Shown: positions 18,897 to 29,768, counted from the stretch's first letter. The stretch is 64,000 nucleotides of DNA from Paenibacillus sp. FSL R7-0273 (GCF_000758625.1 NZ_CP009283.1:4413501-4477500), one strand, 5' to 3'. The notes: a model not told the origin generated them from the letters alone. Program-made: numbers and translations.

Positions 18897-19276
18897 GGAA
18901 ATCCCCCTTCCAAAGCTATCATAATGAAAAGAATTCCACAACTTCTCGCGAATCCCTGCTTGTTTCGACAAAAAAAGCTAAATTTCTTACTATTTTTATC
19001 CTCCAAGCAGTCGAAAGCTGTCGATGGAAAGTTCTATAAGCAATCTCATCTACATTGATTCTCGTAGAATTTGTATATTATTACAATAAGAAATAAGCCC
19101 TATCTTTTCAGAAAAGAGAGGGCTTAAAGCATGCTTTTTCAATTATTTGCCATTTTTATGCCATGAAATGCCTTCATTTGTCAATATATTGCACGTTTTA
19201 ACTCTTTTTCTCGACTTTTATGCAAGTCACTAATTCAATATACCTAAATTTAAAGTAAAAGCAATTATTAACTTCT
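18897..19276. other. Intergenic region between hslU and flgB
   Basis: This 380-bp gap carries a terminator for hslU (19085-19125) and must contain the promoter of the flagellar operon. On the minus strand TCGACA with GATAAA 18 nt downstream (about 19000-19025) is the best SigA-like pair I see, and it is weak; a SigD-type GCCGATAA box is not evident. No codY gene is present here, unlike in Bacillus subtilis. No other coding signal was seen. Confidence 0.5.
19085..19125 (-). terminator. Intrinsic terminator after hslU
   Basis: AAGCCCT and AGGGCTT (19095-19101 and 19119-19125) enclose a second stem, CTTTTC/GAAAAG. On the minus strand the hairpin is followed by the T-rich ATTTCTTATT. It separates the hslVU unit from the flagellar operon. 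Confidence 0.75.
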
Positions 19277-20677
19277 TTATAGAATATATTGACTCAAATC
19301 GCGGTCCTGCGCGATTCCTGCCAGTTTTTCGCGAACATACTCCGGTGTAATCACCATAGTCTCCAGTGTCAGCTCAGGCGCTTCAAAAGAAAGGTCCTCC
19401 AGCAGCTTTTCCAGGATTGTATGCAGACGCCGCGCACCGATGTTCTCCATGTTCTGGTTAACAGAAGCAGCAATTCTGGCAATCTCCTGAATCGCCTCAT
19501 CCTTGAACTGGATTTCAATATTCTCTGTCTTAAGCAGATTAACATATTGCTTGGTAAGTGCATTCTGCGGCTCGGTCAGGATGGATACAAAATCATCGAG
19601 TGTAAGACTGCTCAGCTCCACACGGATCGGAAAGCGGCCCTGCAGCTCCGGAATGAGGTCAGAGGGCTTGGCGATATGAAATGCCCCGGCTGCAATGAAC
19701 AGCACGTAGTCTGTCTTCACAGGACCGTATTTGGTCATTACTGTAGAGCCCTCGACGATAGGCAGTATATCCCTTTGCACGCCTTCACGGGAGACATCAG
19801 GTCCTGATCCCTTACCCTGGCTGGCTACCTTATCAATTTCATCGATAAAAATAATACCGGACTGCTCTGCCCGGGCAACCGATTCCTGGATCACATCATC
19901 CATGTCAATCAGCTTGGCAGCCTCATCCTGAATCAGCACCTTGCGTGCTTCCTTAATTGGCAGCTTGCGTTTTTTCGTACGCTTAGGCAGCAGATTACCA
20001 AACATCTCCTGCATATTCATGCCCATCTGGTCATTTCCCTGGCCGGCAAACATATCGAGCATCGTTGGTGAGGTATCCTCCACATCTATCTCAATAATGT
20101 CCTCCTCCAGCTGGCCTGCAAGCAGCTTAAACTTGATCCCGCGGCGGCGTTCGCTCAGGCTTCCGTCCTCCGGCTCATCCTTTGTGTCTTCCGGTCCCGC
20201 GTTATTCCCGCCGAAGATCATTTCGAACGGGTTGCGCTGGGATTTGTTCTTCGAGGATGAAGGAGCCAGAATCGAGACGATCCGTTCGTTAGCCAGCTCT
20301 TCGGCACGGTCCTTCACCTTCTCCGTCCGTTCAAGCTTGACCATCCGGATGGAGGTTTCAACCAGATCCCGGACCATAGATTCCACGTCGCGGCCCACAT
20401 AACCTACCTCGGTGAACTTAGTAGCCTCTACCTTAATGAACGGGGCATTGACCAGCTTGGCCAGCCGGCGGGCAATCTCGGTTTTGCCGACACCGGTAGG
20501 TCCGATCATCAGGATGTTTTTAGGAACAATTTCATCGCGCAGCTCATCACTCAGCTTGCTGCGGCGGTAACGGTTGCGCAGGGCAACAGCCACCGATTTC
20601 TTAGCCTGCTTCTGGCCTACGATATATTTATCAAGTTCAGCGACGATCTGGCGTGGTGTGAGCGATTGATTCACCAT
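19277..20677 (-). CDS. hslU: HslU/ClpY ATPase subunit of the HslUV protease
   Basis: HslU is the AAA+ unfoldase that feeds HslV. The 466-residue protein has Walker [17 protein letters not shown] at about 57-72, the central acidic I-domain (about 120-235), Walker [12 protein letters not shown], and the C-terminal RDLSQYIL that inserts into HslV. The start is ATG at 20677. It follows hslV by 33 bp. Confidence 0.97.
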   Translation of the reverse strand: MVNQSLTPRQIVAELDKYIVGQKQAKKSVAVALRNRYRRSKLSDELRDEIVPKNILMIGPTGVGKTEIARRLAKLVNAPFIKVEATKFTEVGYVGRDVESMVRDLVETSIRMVKLERTEKVKDRAEELANERIVSILAPSSSKNKSQRNPFEMIFGGNNAGPEDTKDEPEDGSLSERRRGIKFKLLAGQLEEDIIEIDVEDTSPTMLDMFAGQGNDQMGMNMQEMFGNLLPKRTKKRKLPIKEARKVLIQDEAAKLIDMDDVIQESVARAEQSGIIFIDEIDKVASQGKGSGPDVSREGVQRDILPIVEGSTVMTKYGPVKTDYVLFIAAGAFHIAKPSDLIPELQGRFPIRVELSSLTLDDFVSILTEPQNALTKQYVNLLKTENIEIQFKDEAIQEIARIAASVNQNMENIGARRLHTILEKLLEDLSFEAPELTLETMVITPEYVREKLAGIAQDRDLSQYIL

Positions 20678-20710
20678 TACGACTTCCTCCCTCTTTCTGT
20701 GGCACCGTGC

Positions 20711-21253
20711 CTACAATTGTTCAACGATAATATTGGAATTGGTATATACACAAATCTCGGATGCGATCTGAAGCGCTTCCCTCGCAATCTCAGCTGCACT
20801 CAGATTTGGTGCATGGCGCTTAAGCGCCCGTCCTGATGCCAGGGCAAAGTTCCCCCCTGAACCGATGGCGAGCACATCATCATCCGGCTCAATAATCTCT
20901 CCGTTACCGGAAATAAGCAGCATGCCTTCCTTGTCCATGACGATCATAAGCGCCTCCAGCTTGCGCAGAATGCGGTCCTGCCGCCAATCCTTTGCGAGCT
21001 CAACCGCTGAACGCTGCAGGTTGCCATGATGCTCCTCCAGCTTGCCCTCAAACTTCTCAAACAGGGTAATGGCATCGGCTACGGAACCCGCAAAGCCGGC
21101 GATAACTTGTCCTCTGTACAGCCGGCGCACCTTTTTGGCAGTCGTCTTCATAATTACACTTTCACCGAAAGTGACCTGGCCGTCGCCTGCGATCGCGGCA
21201 TGGCCGTTATGTCTCACGGCACAGATGGTAGTTGCATGAAAGCTGGGTAACAT
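20711..21253 (-). CDS. hslV: HslV/ClpQ peptidase subunit of the HslUV protease
   Basis: HslV is the proteasome-beta-like peptidase. The 180-residue protein starts at ATG 21253, with AAGGAGG nine bases upstream. The mature N-terminus expected from homologues is at [10 protein letters not shown], leaving a seven-residue leader (MLPSFHA), so Thr8 is the likely nucleophile after processing. Conserved [13 protein letters not shown] (AGDGQVTFG) and [14 protein letters not shown] segments are present. It heads the hslVU pair downstream of trmFO. Confidence 0.95.
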   Translation of the reverse strand: MLPSFHATTICAVRHNGHAAIAGDGQVTFGESVIMKTTAKKVRRLYRGQVIAGFAGSVADAITLFEKFEGKLEEHHGNLQRSAVELAKDWRQDRILRKLEALMIVMDKEGMLLISGNGEIIEPDDDVLAIGSGGNFALASGRALKRHAPNLSAAEIAREALQIASEICVYTNSNIIVEQL

Positions 21254-21294
21254 AATTTGGCAACCTCCTTGAATAAACTCACTTCTAAACGCAA

Positions 21295-21334
21295 ATGAAC
21301 TTAAGAATGAAGGTCCTGGCATCCTTAAGTTCAT
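21295..21334. repeat. 11-bp inverted repeat between trmFO and hslV
   Basis: ATGAACTTAAG (21295-21305) and CTTAAGTTCAT (21324-21334) form a perfect 11-bp stem around an 18-nt loop. On the minus strand the stem is followed only by TTTGCG, so it is a poor terminator; it may be an attenuator, processing site or binding site in the trmFO-hslV gap. Confidence 0.5.
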
Positions 21335-21373
21335 CCTCTATAAATCATAAGCTTATGCTGCGCAAACTTCAAA

Positions 21374-22732
21374 TTATGACTGGTCCTGCTCCACTGTCAC
21401 GGTTTCTTTATATTCCAGGCCTGTCCGGCTTGCAAAGTCAGCCAGGCTATCCAGTGCCCGGTGGGCAAGTAGCTCATTTTTTTCTTTTTTGTTGCGGATT
21501 TTATTCGGCAGCTTCGGCAGCAGCCCGAAGTTGGCATTCATCGGCTGGAAGTGCTTCGGATCAGCAGAAGTGATATAGGCTGGCATGCTGCCCAGCACAC
21601 TATCCTCAGGAAAGACTAGTCCCTCTTGACCCTGAGCGGCTCTGGCTGCATTAATTCCGGCAATCATACCGGATGCGGCGGATTCCACATAGCCTTCAAC
21701 GCCCGTCATCTGTCCCGCGAAGAACAGCCTTTCGTGACCCTTCATCTGGTAGGTAGGATGAAGCAGCTTAGGAGAATTAATAAAGGTGTTGCGGTGCATT
21801 ACGCCGTAACGGACATATTCAGCATTCTCCAGGCCCGGAATCATTGAGAATACGCGTTTTTGCTCGCCCCATTTCAGATGGGTCTGGAAGCCTACCAGAT
21901 TGTACAGTGTGCCTGCGGCATTATCCTGGCGCAGCTGAACAACTGCATAAGGCAGCTTGCCTGTATGGGGGTTAACGAGTCCAACCGGTTTCATCGGTCC
22001 GAACAGCGCTGTCTGTTTGCCGCGCTTCATCATGATTTCAATCGGCATGCAGCCTTCGAAATAAATTTCCTTCTCAAAATCCTTTAATGCTGCAGTTTCA
22101 GCTGTAATAAGCGCATCATAAAACCGTTCAAACTCCTCTTCATTCATCGGACAGTTTAAATAGGCTGCTTCTCCCTTATCGTACCGGGAAGCCAGATATA
22201 CCTTACTCATATCAATGCTGTCCTTCTCAACAATTGGAGCTGCCGCATCATAGAAGTAGAAGTACTCTTCCCCAAGCAGTGCCTTGATCTCGGAAGAAAG
22301 AGCCGGGGAGGTCAAGGGACCGGTGGCAATTACGACAATCCCTTCCTCAGGCAGCTGCGTCAGCTCTTCATTTATAACCTCCACGAGCGGATGGTCGTGC
22401 AGCGTACGGGTGATCTCTCCCGAGAACCCGTCACGGTCAACTGCCAGCGCACCGCCGGCCGGGACCGCATGACGGTCGGCTGCTCCGAGTACCAGCGAGT
22501 TAAGACGCCGCATTTCCTCCTTCAGTACACCTACTGCATTGCCAAGCCCGTTCGCCCGCAGCGAATTGCTGCATACCAGCTCGGCAAACTGGTCGGTATG
22601 GTGCGCCGGTGTTTTAACCACCGGTCTCATTTCATATAGTCTGACCGGAACCCCGCTTGAGGCAATCTGCCAGGCAGCCTCACTGCCGGCAAGGCCCGCG
22701 CCGATTACTGTTACTTTTGCTGTGTCTTTCAA
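21374..22732 (-). CDS. trmFO: tRNA m5U54 methyltransferase TrmFO (folate/FAD-dependent)
   Basis: TrmFO makes 5-methyluridine at position 54 of tRNA with methylenetetrahydrofolate and FAD. The 452-residue protein has the N-terminal FAD-binding [14 protein letters not shown] (about 11-24), the motif [14 protein letters not shown], and the conserved Cys region YFEGCMPIE. The start is TTG at 22732, eight bases after AGGAGG. It lies 26 bp after topA. The xerC (codV) gene found next to it in Bacillus subtilis is absent here. Confidence 0.96.
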   Translation of the reverse strand: MKDTAKVTVIGAGLAGSEAAWQIASSGVPVRLYEMRPVVKTPAHHTDQFAELVCSNSLRANGLGNAVGVLKEEMRRLNSLVLGAADRHAVPAGGALAVDRDGFSGEITRTLHDHPLVEVINEELTQLPEEGIVVIATGPLTSPALSSEIKALLGEEYFYFYDAAAPIVEKDSIDMSKVYLASRYDKGEAAYLNCPMNEEEFERFYDALITAETAALKDFEKEIYFEGCMPIEIMMKRGKQTALFGPMKPVGLVNPHTGKLPYAVVQLRQDNAAGTLYNLVGFQTHLKWGEQKRVFSMIPGLENAEYVRYGVMHRNTFINSPKLLHPTYQMKGHERLFFAGQMTGVEGYVESAASGMIAGINAARAAQGQEGLVFPEDSVLGSMPAYITSADPKHFQPMNANFGLLPKLPNKIRNKKEKNELLAHRALDSLADFASRTGLEYKETVTVEQDQS

Positions 22733-22758
22733 GTTCTGTTCCTCCTGCTAACGGTCTG

Positions 22759-24855
22759 TTATTCTGCTAATTCATCGCTTTCAAGCACTGCTTCCGTGTG
22801 ATCACAGGAAGTGCATTGCAGCTTGGTTCCTTGCTTGTTGCGCTTTTCCACCATCCACGATCCGCAAGCAGGACATGGTTTAATGGACGGACGGTCCCAG
22901 GAAACAAAATCACAGCCAGGGTACTGGTCACACCCATAGAACACCCGTCCTTTTTTACTGCGGCGCTCCACGACCTTGCCTTCGTTACACTTAGGACAGG
23001 TAACCCCAATGTCCTTTACAATCGGCTTGGTATTACGGCAGTCCGGGAAGCCGGAGCAGGCCAGGAACTTGCCGAACCGGCCAAGCTTATACACCATAGG
23101 TTTGCCGCATTTCTCGCAGAGCTCATCCGATACTTCATCTTCAATTTCAATTTCCTTCATTTCTTCCTCGGCAAACTCCAGCCGCTTCTCAAAGGATTCG
23201 TAGAATCCGGCCAACACTCTGACCCAATCCTCTGCCCCTTCCTCGACGTGGTCAAGGTCCCCCTCCATGTGAGCAGTGAACTCCACATCAAGGATTTCCG
23301 GGAAGAATTGCTCCATTTGCTCTATAATCAGCTCGCCCAGCTCTGTCGGCATGAATTTTTTCTCTTCGATCGCCACATAGCCGCGTTTCTGGATTGTTTC
23401 CAGTGTAGGGGCATACGTACTCGGACGGCCTATGCCCAGCTCTTCCATCGTTTTGACCAGGCGTGCTTCCGTGTAACGCGGCGGCGGCTGGGTAAAGTGC
23501 TGCTTAGGTTCAATGGCCTGCTTGTCGAGCTCGTCGCCAGCCTTCAGCGGCGGAAGGAATTTCTCCTCATCCGTCGTTCCGTCATCGTTGCCTTCCACAT
23601 AAACCTTCATAAAGCCGGGGAAGGATACCTTGGAGCCTACAGCCCGGAATATGGCTGTTCCCGCAGTAATATCTACCGAGAGGGTATCGAGAAGGGCCGA
23701 GGACATCTGACTGGAGACGAAGCGCTCCCAAATCAGCTTATACAGGCGGAATTGATCCCGGCTCATGTATTCCTTGACGAGTTCAGGCTCCCGCAGTGCA
23801 GAGGTCGGGCGGATCGCTTCATGCGCATCCTGCGCCCCTGCTGCTTTTTTGGAATACTGGCGGGGCGTTTCGGGAATGAATTTTTCACCATACTTACCCA
23901 GAATCAGTTCTTTCGCCTCATCCTGGGCCGTTGTGGAAATACGTGTTGAGTCAGTACGCATGTAGGTGATCAGACCGACTGTACCCTCTTTGCCTAGCTC
24001 AACGCCTTCATACAATTGCTGGGCCACGGACATCGTTTTGGCAGCGCGGAAGCCAAGCTTACGGGCAGCCTCCTGCTGAAGCGAGCTTGTTGTAAACGGT
24101 GCGGAAGGATGACGCTGTCTTTCCTTTTCCTTTACCTCGGCTACTCTGAAGTCCGCATTCTTGATAACCTCCAGAACCTCCTGGACGTCACTTTCCTTAC
24201 CCAGCTCTTTTTTCGCGCCGTTCAGCTTATGAAACTTCGCTTCAAAATCAGTGCCCTTGATACCCAGCTTCGCAGTGATGCTCCAGTATTCAGTCGGGAC
24301 AAATGCCGAAATTTCATTCTCACGGTCCATTATGATTTTAACCGCAACCGATTGCACCCGGCCGGCTGACAGGCCCTTTTTGACTTTCTTCCATAATAAA
24401 GGGCTGATCTTATAGCCTACCAGCCGGTCCAGAATACGCCGGGCCTGCTGCGCATTAACCAGATCCATATTGATTTTGCGCGGAGTCTTGAAGGCATCCT
24501 TGACCGCCTGCTTCGTAATTTCGTTAAAAACAACCCGGCACTCCTCGGTGTTATCCAGATCCAGCGCATGCGCCAGATGCCAGGCAATTGCTTCCCCTTC
24601 GCGGTCCGGGTCAGCCGCCAGATAAACTTTTTTCACTTTTTTTCTGGCGTCTTTAAGTTCCTTCAGAATTGAACCCTTACCGCGGATCGTGATGTACTTG
24701 GGACTGAAGTCATTCTCCACCTCTACGCCAATCTGACTCTTCGGCAAATCTCTGATATGCCCCATAGACGCCTTTACAATATATTTACTGCCTAAATATT
24801 TGCCGATTGTCTTCGCTTTGGCAGGCGATTCGACAATGACTAATGTATCCGCCAT
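22759..24855 (-). CDS. topA: DNA topoisomerase I
   Basis: This type IA topoisomerase relaxes negative supercoils. The 698-residue protein has the N-terminal Toprim domain ([17 protein letters not shown], then [14 protein letters not shown]), the active-site Tyr298 in [14 protein letters not shown], and three C-terminal zinc ribbons (about 580-690) each with two CxxC-type pairs. Length and domain order are typical of Bacillales. The start is ATG with GGAGGATC upstream. Confidence 0.98.
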   Translation of the reverse strand: MADTLVIVESPAKAKTIGKYLGSKYIVKASMGHIRDLPKSQIGVEVENDFSPKYITIRGKGSILKELKDARKKVKKVYLAADPDREGEAIAWHLAHALDLDNTEECRVVFNEITKQAVKDAFKTPRKINMDLVNAQQARRILDRLVGYKISPLLWKKVKKGLSAGRVQSVAVKIIMDRENEISAFVPTEYWSITAKLGIKGTDFEAKFHKLNGAKKELGKESDVQEVLEVIKNADFRVAEVKEKERQRHPSAPFTTSSLQQEAARKLGFRAAKTMSVAQQLYEGVELGKEGTVGLITYMRTDSTRISTTAQDEAKELILGKYGEKFIPETPRQYSKKAAGAQDAHEAIRPTSALREPELVKEYMSRDQFRLYKLIWERFVSSQMSSALLDTLSVDITAGTAIFRAVGSKVSFPGFMKVYVEGNDDGTTDEEKFLPPLKAGDELDKQAIEPKQHFTQPPPRYTEARLVKTMEELGIGRPSTYAPTLETIQKRGYVAIEEKKFMPTELGELIIEQMEQFFPEILDVEFTAHMEGDLDHVEEGAEDWVRVLAGFYESFEKRLEFAEEEMKEIEIEDEVSDELCEKCGKPMVYKLGRFGKFLACSGFPDCRNTKPIVKDIGVTCPKCNEGKVVERRSKKGRVFYGCDQYPGCDFVSWDRPSIKPCPACGSWMVEKRNKQGTKLQCTSCDHTEAVLESDELAE

Positions 24856-24944
24856 AGATTGATCCTCCTAAAAGTGATGTGAGCATTGCCGCCAATCCGT
24901 CTTAAAGTACTGATAGACTATGCTCAAATTCTGTTCCTTCTATA

Positions 24945-26063
24945 TTAAATTACCTTATAAATTGCACCCGGCAATTGTGTTACCGCTTTTTTTATGATTA
25001 AAGATAACAGAACTGAATGCAAATGTCCAAAATCCCAGCTTGTTCTGGAGAGCAGCTCATCCAGTGTAAACGGGCCTTGATGCAGTATATGGTATAGGTG
25101 AGACTCCTCACTTGTCAATTTCTTTTCGGTGAGCCTGTCATCAGAACAGGTATCCTGGCATCTGTTTTCTCCCGCTTTTTCTGTATTTGCCGGTAAAAAA
25201 GCTATGTATTCCTCAATAATATCTTCAGCACAGGTTACTAGCTTTGCCCCTTGCTTGATCAGATCCAGCGCGCCTCTGCTCTTCGGGGAGGTAACCGGTC
25301 CGGGAACGGCAAACACGTCCCTTCCGGCCTCAAGGGCTGCATCGGCGGTTATGAGCGAGCCGCTGCGGGAATCCGCCTCGACAACCACCGTCCCGAGCGT
25401 CAGTCCGGCAATAATCCGGTTTCGCTGCGGAAACAGTCCCGGATGGCTTTTGGTGCCCAGCGGATATTCGCTCAGGACAAGACCTTTGCGTGAAATTTCC
25501 CGCTCCAGCTCACGGTTCTCAGGCGGATAGACAGTGTCGAGCCCTGTAGCAACCACTGCAATCGTTCTCCCGCCGCTGGCCAGAGCAGCCTCATGGCAGA
25601 CGCTGTCGATGCCGCGGGCCAGTCCGCTGACCACAGCAAAGCCGGCACGGCAGAGCTGCTCCGCAAGTATTTCCCCGATTTTACGCCCATAGGCTGTCGG
25701 CACCCGTGTCCCCACCATGGCGACCGCAGGCTGTGACGCAAGCTTCAGAGAACCGCGGTAATACAGCACCCATGGCGGCTCAGCCGCTTCTTTCAGCATA
25801 GGAGGATATTCCTCATCTAGAATGGTAACCATCGCCGCGCCGCTTTCTTCCATTAAAAGACGGCGCCTTTCGACCCATCCGGCGTCAAATTCTTCGGTTA
25901 GCCGCTGTGACATTTTCGCGCTTAATCCGACCTGCTGCCACTCTTCCGCATGGCAACCAAACGCACGATCCGACAAAAGTCCCGCCCGGCGGATTTTGTC
26001 GATGCTTTTCCAGCCAATCCCCTCCACTTCATTCAGCCCGAATAACAAATCACGTGTGTCCAT
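24945..26063 (-). CDS. dprA: DNA-processing protein DprA
   Basis: DprA protects incoming single-stranded DNA and loads RecA during transformation. I place the start at ATG 26063 (MDTRDLLFGLNEVEGIG), with AGGGAG upstream; a longer frame starting at 26132 lacks a good site. The 372-residue protein has an N-terminal SAM/HhH-like region, the Rossmann core (VAMVGTRVPTAYG, SGLARGIDSVCHEAAL, FPQRNRIIAGLT) and a C-terminal winged-helix segment. It precedes topA. Confidence 0.95.
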   Translation of the reverse strand: MDTRDLLFGLNEVEGIGWKSIDKIRRAGLLSDRAFGCHAEEWQQVGLSAKMSQRLTEEFDAGWVERRRLLMEESGAAMVTILDEEYPPMLKEAAEPPWVLYYRGSLKLASQPAVAMVGTRVPTAYGRKIGEILAEQLCRAGFAVVSGLARGIDSVCHEAALASGGRTIAVVATGLDTVYPPENRELEREISRKGLVLSEYPLGTKSHPGLFPQRNRIIAGLTLGTVVVEADSRSGSLITADAALEAGRDVFAVPGPVTSPKSRGALDLIKQGAKLVTCAEDIIEEYIAFLPANTEKAGENRCQDTCSDDRLTEKKLTSEESHLYHILHQGPFTLDELLSRTSWDFGHLHSVLLSLIIKKAVTQLPGAIYKVI

Positions 26064-26163
26064 ATGTACGCTCTCCCTTTGACGGGAAGGGCCAGCCTTC
26101 CCTATTTTGTGATAATGCGGATAAAAATGCAAGCGCGGTCACAGCAACAGCTGAATTGAACGC

Positions 26164-26208
26164 AAAAAAGCAACCCTTTACCCTGCGCACAGGAATAAAA
26201 GGTTGCTT
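26164..26208 (-). terminator. Intrinsic terminator after sucD
   Basis: AAGCAACC (26168-26175) pairs with GGTTGCTT (26201-26208), with an inner CCTG/CAGG stem. On the minus strand the hairpin is followed by TTTTG. It ends the sucCD unit before dprA. Confidence 0.8.
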
Positions 26209-26281
26209 ACCTTTAACAAATCATACTACTTGATGAATAGCAGCACAATGATTTTTTGGACAAAGCTTCACCGTATCAGAA

Positions 26282-27211
26282 TTAATGCGTGGTAAAAGCG
26301 TTCAAAATACCGCGCTCCTCCAGCACACTCACCAGCGTTGATCCCATTTCGGCCGGAGTTGGCGCGACCCTGATTCCGCAGGACTCAAGCACAGCGATTT
26401 TTTCGCTGGCAGTGCCCTTGCCCCCGGAAATAATCGCTCCGGCATGGCCCATCCGTTTGCCCGGAGGTGCCGTAACCCCGCCGATAAATCCGACCACAGG
26501 CTTCGTCATGTTCTCTTTGATCCACAGCGCAGCCTCTTCCTCTGCCGTTCCGCCGATCTCGCCGATCATAATGACTGCCTTTGTGCCGGGATCTTCATTA
26601 AACAGCTTCAGAATATCAATAAACTCCGAGCCTTTAACCGGATCGCCGCCGATTCCGACAGCCGAGGACTGCCCGATCCCGCGTTCAGTCAGCTGGTGCA
26701 CCGCTTCATAGGTAAGGGTTCCACTGCGGGAGACTACGCCTACATACCCGGGGGTATGGATATAGCCCGGCATGATGCCGATTTTACACTCTCCCGGAGT
26801 AATAACCCCCGGACAGTTAGGTCCGATAAGCACGGTGGACTTTCCTTCCATATAACGCGATACCTTGACCATATCCAGCACCGGAATGCCTTCGGTAATG
26901 CAGATAACGAGCTCCAGCCCGGCATCAACCGCTTCCATGATGGAATCCGCAGCAAAAGCCGGCGGCACATAAATCACACTGGCTGTCGCACCGGTTGCAG
27001 CCTTGGCCTGGACAACAGTATCGAATACCGGCAGGCTTACCTCGCTCCCGTTTTCCAGAGTAATAGTAACAGAGGTTCCGCCTTTGCCCGGAGTTACTCC
27101 TCCTACCATCTGGGTCCCGTAATCCAGTGCACCTTTGGTATGGAACAGGCCTGTCGAGCCGGTGATTCCCTGTGTGATCACTTTCGTATTTTTATCTACA
27201 AGAATGCTCAT
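26282..27211 (-). CDS. sucD: Succinyl-CoA synthetase alpha subunit
   Basis: SucD with SucC converts succinyl-CoA to succinate in the TCA cycle and makes ATP/GTP. The 309-residue protein has the CoA-binding Rossmann domain ([12 protein letters not shown]), [21 protein letters not shown], and the phospho-histidine site GHAGAI around residue 250. The start is ATG. It lies 46 bp after sucC and before a terminator. Confidence 0.98.
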   Translation of the reverse strand: MSILVDKNTKVITQGITGSTGLFHTKGALDYGTQMVGGVTPGKGGTSVTITLENGSEVSLPVFDTVVQAKAATGATASVIYVPPAFAADSIMEAVDAGLELVICITEGIPVLDMVKVSRYMEGKSTVLIGPNCPGVITPGECKIGIMPGYIHTPGYVGVVSRSGTLTYEAVHQLTERGIGQSSAVGIGGDPVKGSEFIDILKLFNEDPGTKAVIMIGEIGGTAEEEAALWIKENMTKPVVGFIGGVTAPPGKRMGHAGAIISGGKGTASEKIAVLESCGIRVAPTPAEMGSTLVSVLEERGILNAFTTH

Positions 27212-27257
27212 GATTTAGGTCACATCCCTACTTAGTTTGTCGAATACGAGTACGGGG

Positions 27258-28415
27258 TTACACAAGAGACACAATTTTACGGGCGCCGTCCGCCATGGAA
27301 TCTGCTGCCACGATATTGAGTCCGGAGCCGGCCAGAATCTGCTTGCCGAGTGCCACATTGGTGCCTTCAAGCCGGACAACGAGCGGTTTGGTCAGACCCA
27401 GCTGCCGGGCCGCTTCCACCACACCCTCAGCAATAACATCACAGCGCATAATGCCGCCGAATATATTGACAAAGATGCCGTTCACCTTATCGTCAGACAA
27501 AATGATTTTGAACGCTTCGGTAACCTTCTCAGTCGTCGCACCGCCCCCTACATCCAGGAAATTGGCCGGCTCGCCGCCGTAATATTTAATGATATCCATT
27601 GTCGCCATGGCCAGCCCCGCACCATTGACCATACAGCCGATATTGCCGTCCAGGGCGATATAGCTGAGATCAAATTTGGAGGCTTCGATCTCTTTCTCGT
27701 CTTCTTCATCAAGGTCACGAAGCTCTTGAATATCCTTATGGCGGAACAAAGCATTGGAGTCAAAATTCAGTTTGGCATCAAGTGCCATTACATTTCCGTC
27801 AGCAGTCACAACCAGCGGATTAATCTCGGCAATCGAGCAATCTTTATCCACAAAAGCCAAATAGAGCGCTTGCATGAACTTGACCGCTTTATTGACCAGC
27901 TCATTCGGGATAGCGATGCTGTAAGCCAGTTTGCGTGCCTGGAAGGTCTGCAGTCCTACAGCCGGATCAATGATTTCCTTAAAAATTTTCTCCGGATGGG
28001 ATGCTGCCACCTCTTCAATTTCCGTTCCGCCTTCTTCGGAGGCCATCATAACTACCCGGCCGGAGCTGCGGTCTACGACAATTCCAATATAGTATTCCTT
28101 GGCAATCTGGCAGCCCTCTTCAATAAGCAGCCGCTTCACTTCCTTGCCCTCCGGTCCGGTCTGATGGGTTACCAGTGTCTTTCCGAGAATTTCGCCCGCA
28201 TAGGTGCGGACCTCATCCAGGGACTTGGCAACCTTGACCCCTCCGGCCTTTCCTCTTCCGCCTGCATGAATCTGAGCCTTCACTACCACCACCGGTGTAC
28301 CGAGTGATGCCGCAGCTTCTACTGCTTCCTCCACTGTATAAGCTACTTTTCCGTTCGGTACGGCAACGCCGTACTTCTTAAGTACTTCTTTTCCCTGATA
28401 CTCGTGGATATTCAT
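27258..28415 (-). CDS. sucC: Succinyl-CoA synthetase beta subunit
   Basis: SucC provides the ATP-grasp nucleotide and succinate sites. The 385-residue protein starts [20 protein letters not shown] and contains the ATP-grasp [16 protein letters not shown] and the C-terminal flavodoxin-like [19 protein letters not shown] lies before the ATG. A promoter candidate lies about 100 bp upstream. Confidence 0.98.
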   Translation of the reverse strand: MNIHEYQGKEVLKKYGVAVPNGKVAYTVEEAVEAAASLGTPVVVVKAQIHAGGRGKAGGVKVAKSLDEVRTYAGEILGKTLVTHQTGPEGKEVKRLLIEEGCQIAKEYYIGIVVDRSSGRVVMMASEEGGTEIEEVAASHPEKIFKEIIDPAVGLQTFQARKLAYSIAIPNELVNKAVKFMQALYLAFVDKDCSIAEINPLVVTADGNVMALDAKLNFDSNALFRHKDIQELRDLDEEDEKEIEASKFDLSYIALDGNIGCMVNGAGLAMATMDIIKYYGGEPANFLDVGGGATTEKVTEAFKIILSDDKVNGIFVNIFGGIMRCDVIAEGVVEAARQLGLTKPLVVRLEGTNVALGKQILAGSGLNIVAADSMADGARKIVSLV

Positions 28416-28517
28416 ACCGGAAGCCTCCTAAAGTGTTGCGGCGGCTTATGCAGGCAGCCTGCAGCCATGCCGCATTCCGTTTTGATCAGCGGGGTACAGA
28501 TTTGCACCTACCTATAG

Positions 28518-28546
28518 TATATAAAGTGAAACCCAGAATATTGTAA
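28518..28546 (-). promoter_or_regulatory. Possible SigA promoter of sucCD
   Basis: On the minus strand TTACAA (28541-28546) and TATATA (28518-28523) are 17 nt apart, about 100 bp before sucC. The -35 match is poor, so this is a weak call. Confidence 0.3.
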
Positions 28547-28652
28547 CATGATTCAATTCCGCTTTCCTCAAAAACTTTCACTATTTATACATATATTTTC
28601 GCTTGATTTCATGCCGGAATGCGAACGGTTGCATTGACACAGGCTTGTACTA

Positions 28653-29117
28653 CTATTTAGATGCTTTGTTATTTGCTTCATGAACCCTTCCCAGCAGGTC
28701 CTTGAACTGGCCCAGAAGATGGACAAATTCCTCAGCGGAGAGCATCGCGCCTTCTGCCATTTTGGCCGGAATACATACAGCTTCGTTCTTCAGCTCCCAG
28801 CCTTTTTCGGTCAGCGAGATGAGCACCTTCCGTTCATCCTGCAGGGAACGTTCACGAAGAATAAGGCCTGCGGCCTGCAGCCGCTTCAGCAGCGGAGTCA
28901 GCGTGCCTGAATCCAGGAACAGGGCTTCGCCAAGCTCCTTAACCGTACACTGCTGCTTCTCCCACAGCACAATCATAACCAGATATTGCGAATATGTTAG
29001 TCCGATTTTGTCTAGATGAGGCTGATACAGCTTCGTAAATTCACGCGAGCATGCGTAGATCGTAAAGCACAGCTGATTATCAAGCATCAGTTCAGGGGTA
29101 GTTGTTGGTTCTTGCAT
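28653..29117 (-). CDS. ohrR: Organic hydroperoxide-sensing MarR-family repressor OhrR
   Basis: OhrR represses ohr and is released when its reactive cysteine is oxidised by organic peroxides. The 154-residue protein has the OhrR signature [17 protein letters not shown] with the sensing Cys17, and a winged helix with [20 protein letters not shown] and the wing [10 protein letters not shown]. Additional cysteines occur at 23, 57 and 115, so both one-Cys and two-Cys oxidation chemistry are possible. It is divergent from ohr, with the operator in between. Confidence 0.94.
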   Translation of the reverse strand: MQEPTTTPELMLDNQLCFTIYACSREFTKLYQPHLDKIGLTYSQYLVMIVLWEKQQCTVKELGEALFLDSGTLTPLLKRLQAAGLILRERSLQDERKVLISLTEKGWELKNEAVCIPAKMAEGAMLSAEEFVHLLGQFKDLLGRVHEANNKASK

Positions 29118-29192
29118 TTTTTCTTCACCTGCCTTTATGTCGTTATTTTATCACAATTCACTTGCAATATCATGTTAATAGCAAAAAATTTA

Positions 29193-29220
29193 TTGACTAT
29201 ATTATATTTTGTGTTAAATT
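29193..29220 (+). promoter_or_regulatory. SigA-type promoter of ohr
   Basis: TTGACT (29193-29198) is followed after 15-16 nt by TTAAAT/TAAATT (29214-29220). The start site would fall within the OhrR operator, about 40 nt before ohr. Confidence 0.55.
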
Positions 29221-29234
29221 AAATTGTGTACAAT
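29217..29234. promoter_or_regulatory. OhrR operator candidate
   Basis: AATTAAATTGTGTACAAT contains the inverted repeat ATTGT-GT-ACAAT and closely matches the OhrR site of Bacillus subtilis ohrA as I remember it (AATTAAATTGTATACAAT). It overlaps the -10 region of ohr and lies between the divergent ohrR and ohr, the expected place for peroxide-relieved repression. Confidence 0.7.
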
Positions 29235-29266
29235 GTTTATTAAATACAAAACAGGAGTGATTAATT

Positions 29267-29695
29267 ATGATGACTATTCAACAAAAAATGTATGAAACAA
29301 CAGTAAAAGCGGTAGGCGGAAGAAACGGTTATATTGAATCTGAAAGCCCTAAGCTGAACCTGACCATCAGCACACCCCGCGAAATGGGCGGAGCCGGCGG
29401 AGAAGGCACTAATCCCGAGCAGCTGTTTGCAGCCGGATATTCCGCCTGCTTTGACAGCGCACTGAATATGGTAGCCCGGCTCGGTAAAATAAAAATTGAA
29501 GGCAGCGAGGTTACCGCTACTGTAAGCTTTGGAAAGGTTGAGGACGGCGGCTTCGGCATCGCTGTGAAGCTTGACGTGCTGGTAAAGGGTGTTGACCACG
29601 AAACTGCCAAGCAGCTTGTAGAAGCCGCACATGGCGCCTGCCCTTATTCCCGCGCTACCCGCGGCAACATTGCTGTTGAGCTTAATGTGCTTTAA
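29267..29695 (+). CDS. ohr: Organic hydroperoxide resistance protein Ohr
   Basis: Ohr is a thiol peroxidase that reduces organic hydroperoxides. The 142-residue OsmC-fold protein has the two redox cysteines, Cys61 (GYSACFDSAL) and Cys125 (GACPYSRATRGN), and the conserved Arg in STPREMGG. AGGAG lies upstream of the ATG. Control by OhrR is supported by the divergent repressor gene and operator. Confidence 0.96.
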   Translation: MMTIQQKMYETTVKAVGGRNGYIESESPKLNLTISTPREMGGAGGEGTNPEQLFAAGYSACFDSALNMVARLGKIKIEGSEVTATVSFGKVEDGGFGIAVKLDVLVKGVDHETAKQLVEAAHGACPYSRATRGNIAVELNVL

Positions 29696-29730
29696 GCTTT
29701 TCATTTGCCGGTGAATTATCCCGGTATGAA

Positions 29731-29768
29731 ACAAGCCGTCCGGAACAGATCCGGGCGGCTTGTTTATG
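29731..29768. terminator. Terminator between ohr and comM (probably bidirectional)
   Basis: ACAAGCCG and CGGCTTGT (29731-29738 and 29756-29763) enclose a CCGGA/TCCGG stem. TTTAT follows on the plus strand and TTTC on the minus strand, so it can end ohr and also the convergent comM transcript. Confidence 0.8.

Noticed and set aside
18897..19094. CodY box or SigD promoter before flgB
   Set aside because: No AATTTTCWGAAAATT-like site and no convincing TAAA-N15-GCCGATAA pair were found.
22798..23949. Plus-strand open frame opposite topA (about 380 codons)
   Set aside because: It is antisense to a clearly conserved topoisomerase; no ribosome site or recognisable domain.
27237..28307. Plus-strand open frame opposite sucC (about 356 codons)
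   Set aside because: Antisense shadow of sucC; no supporting signals.
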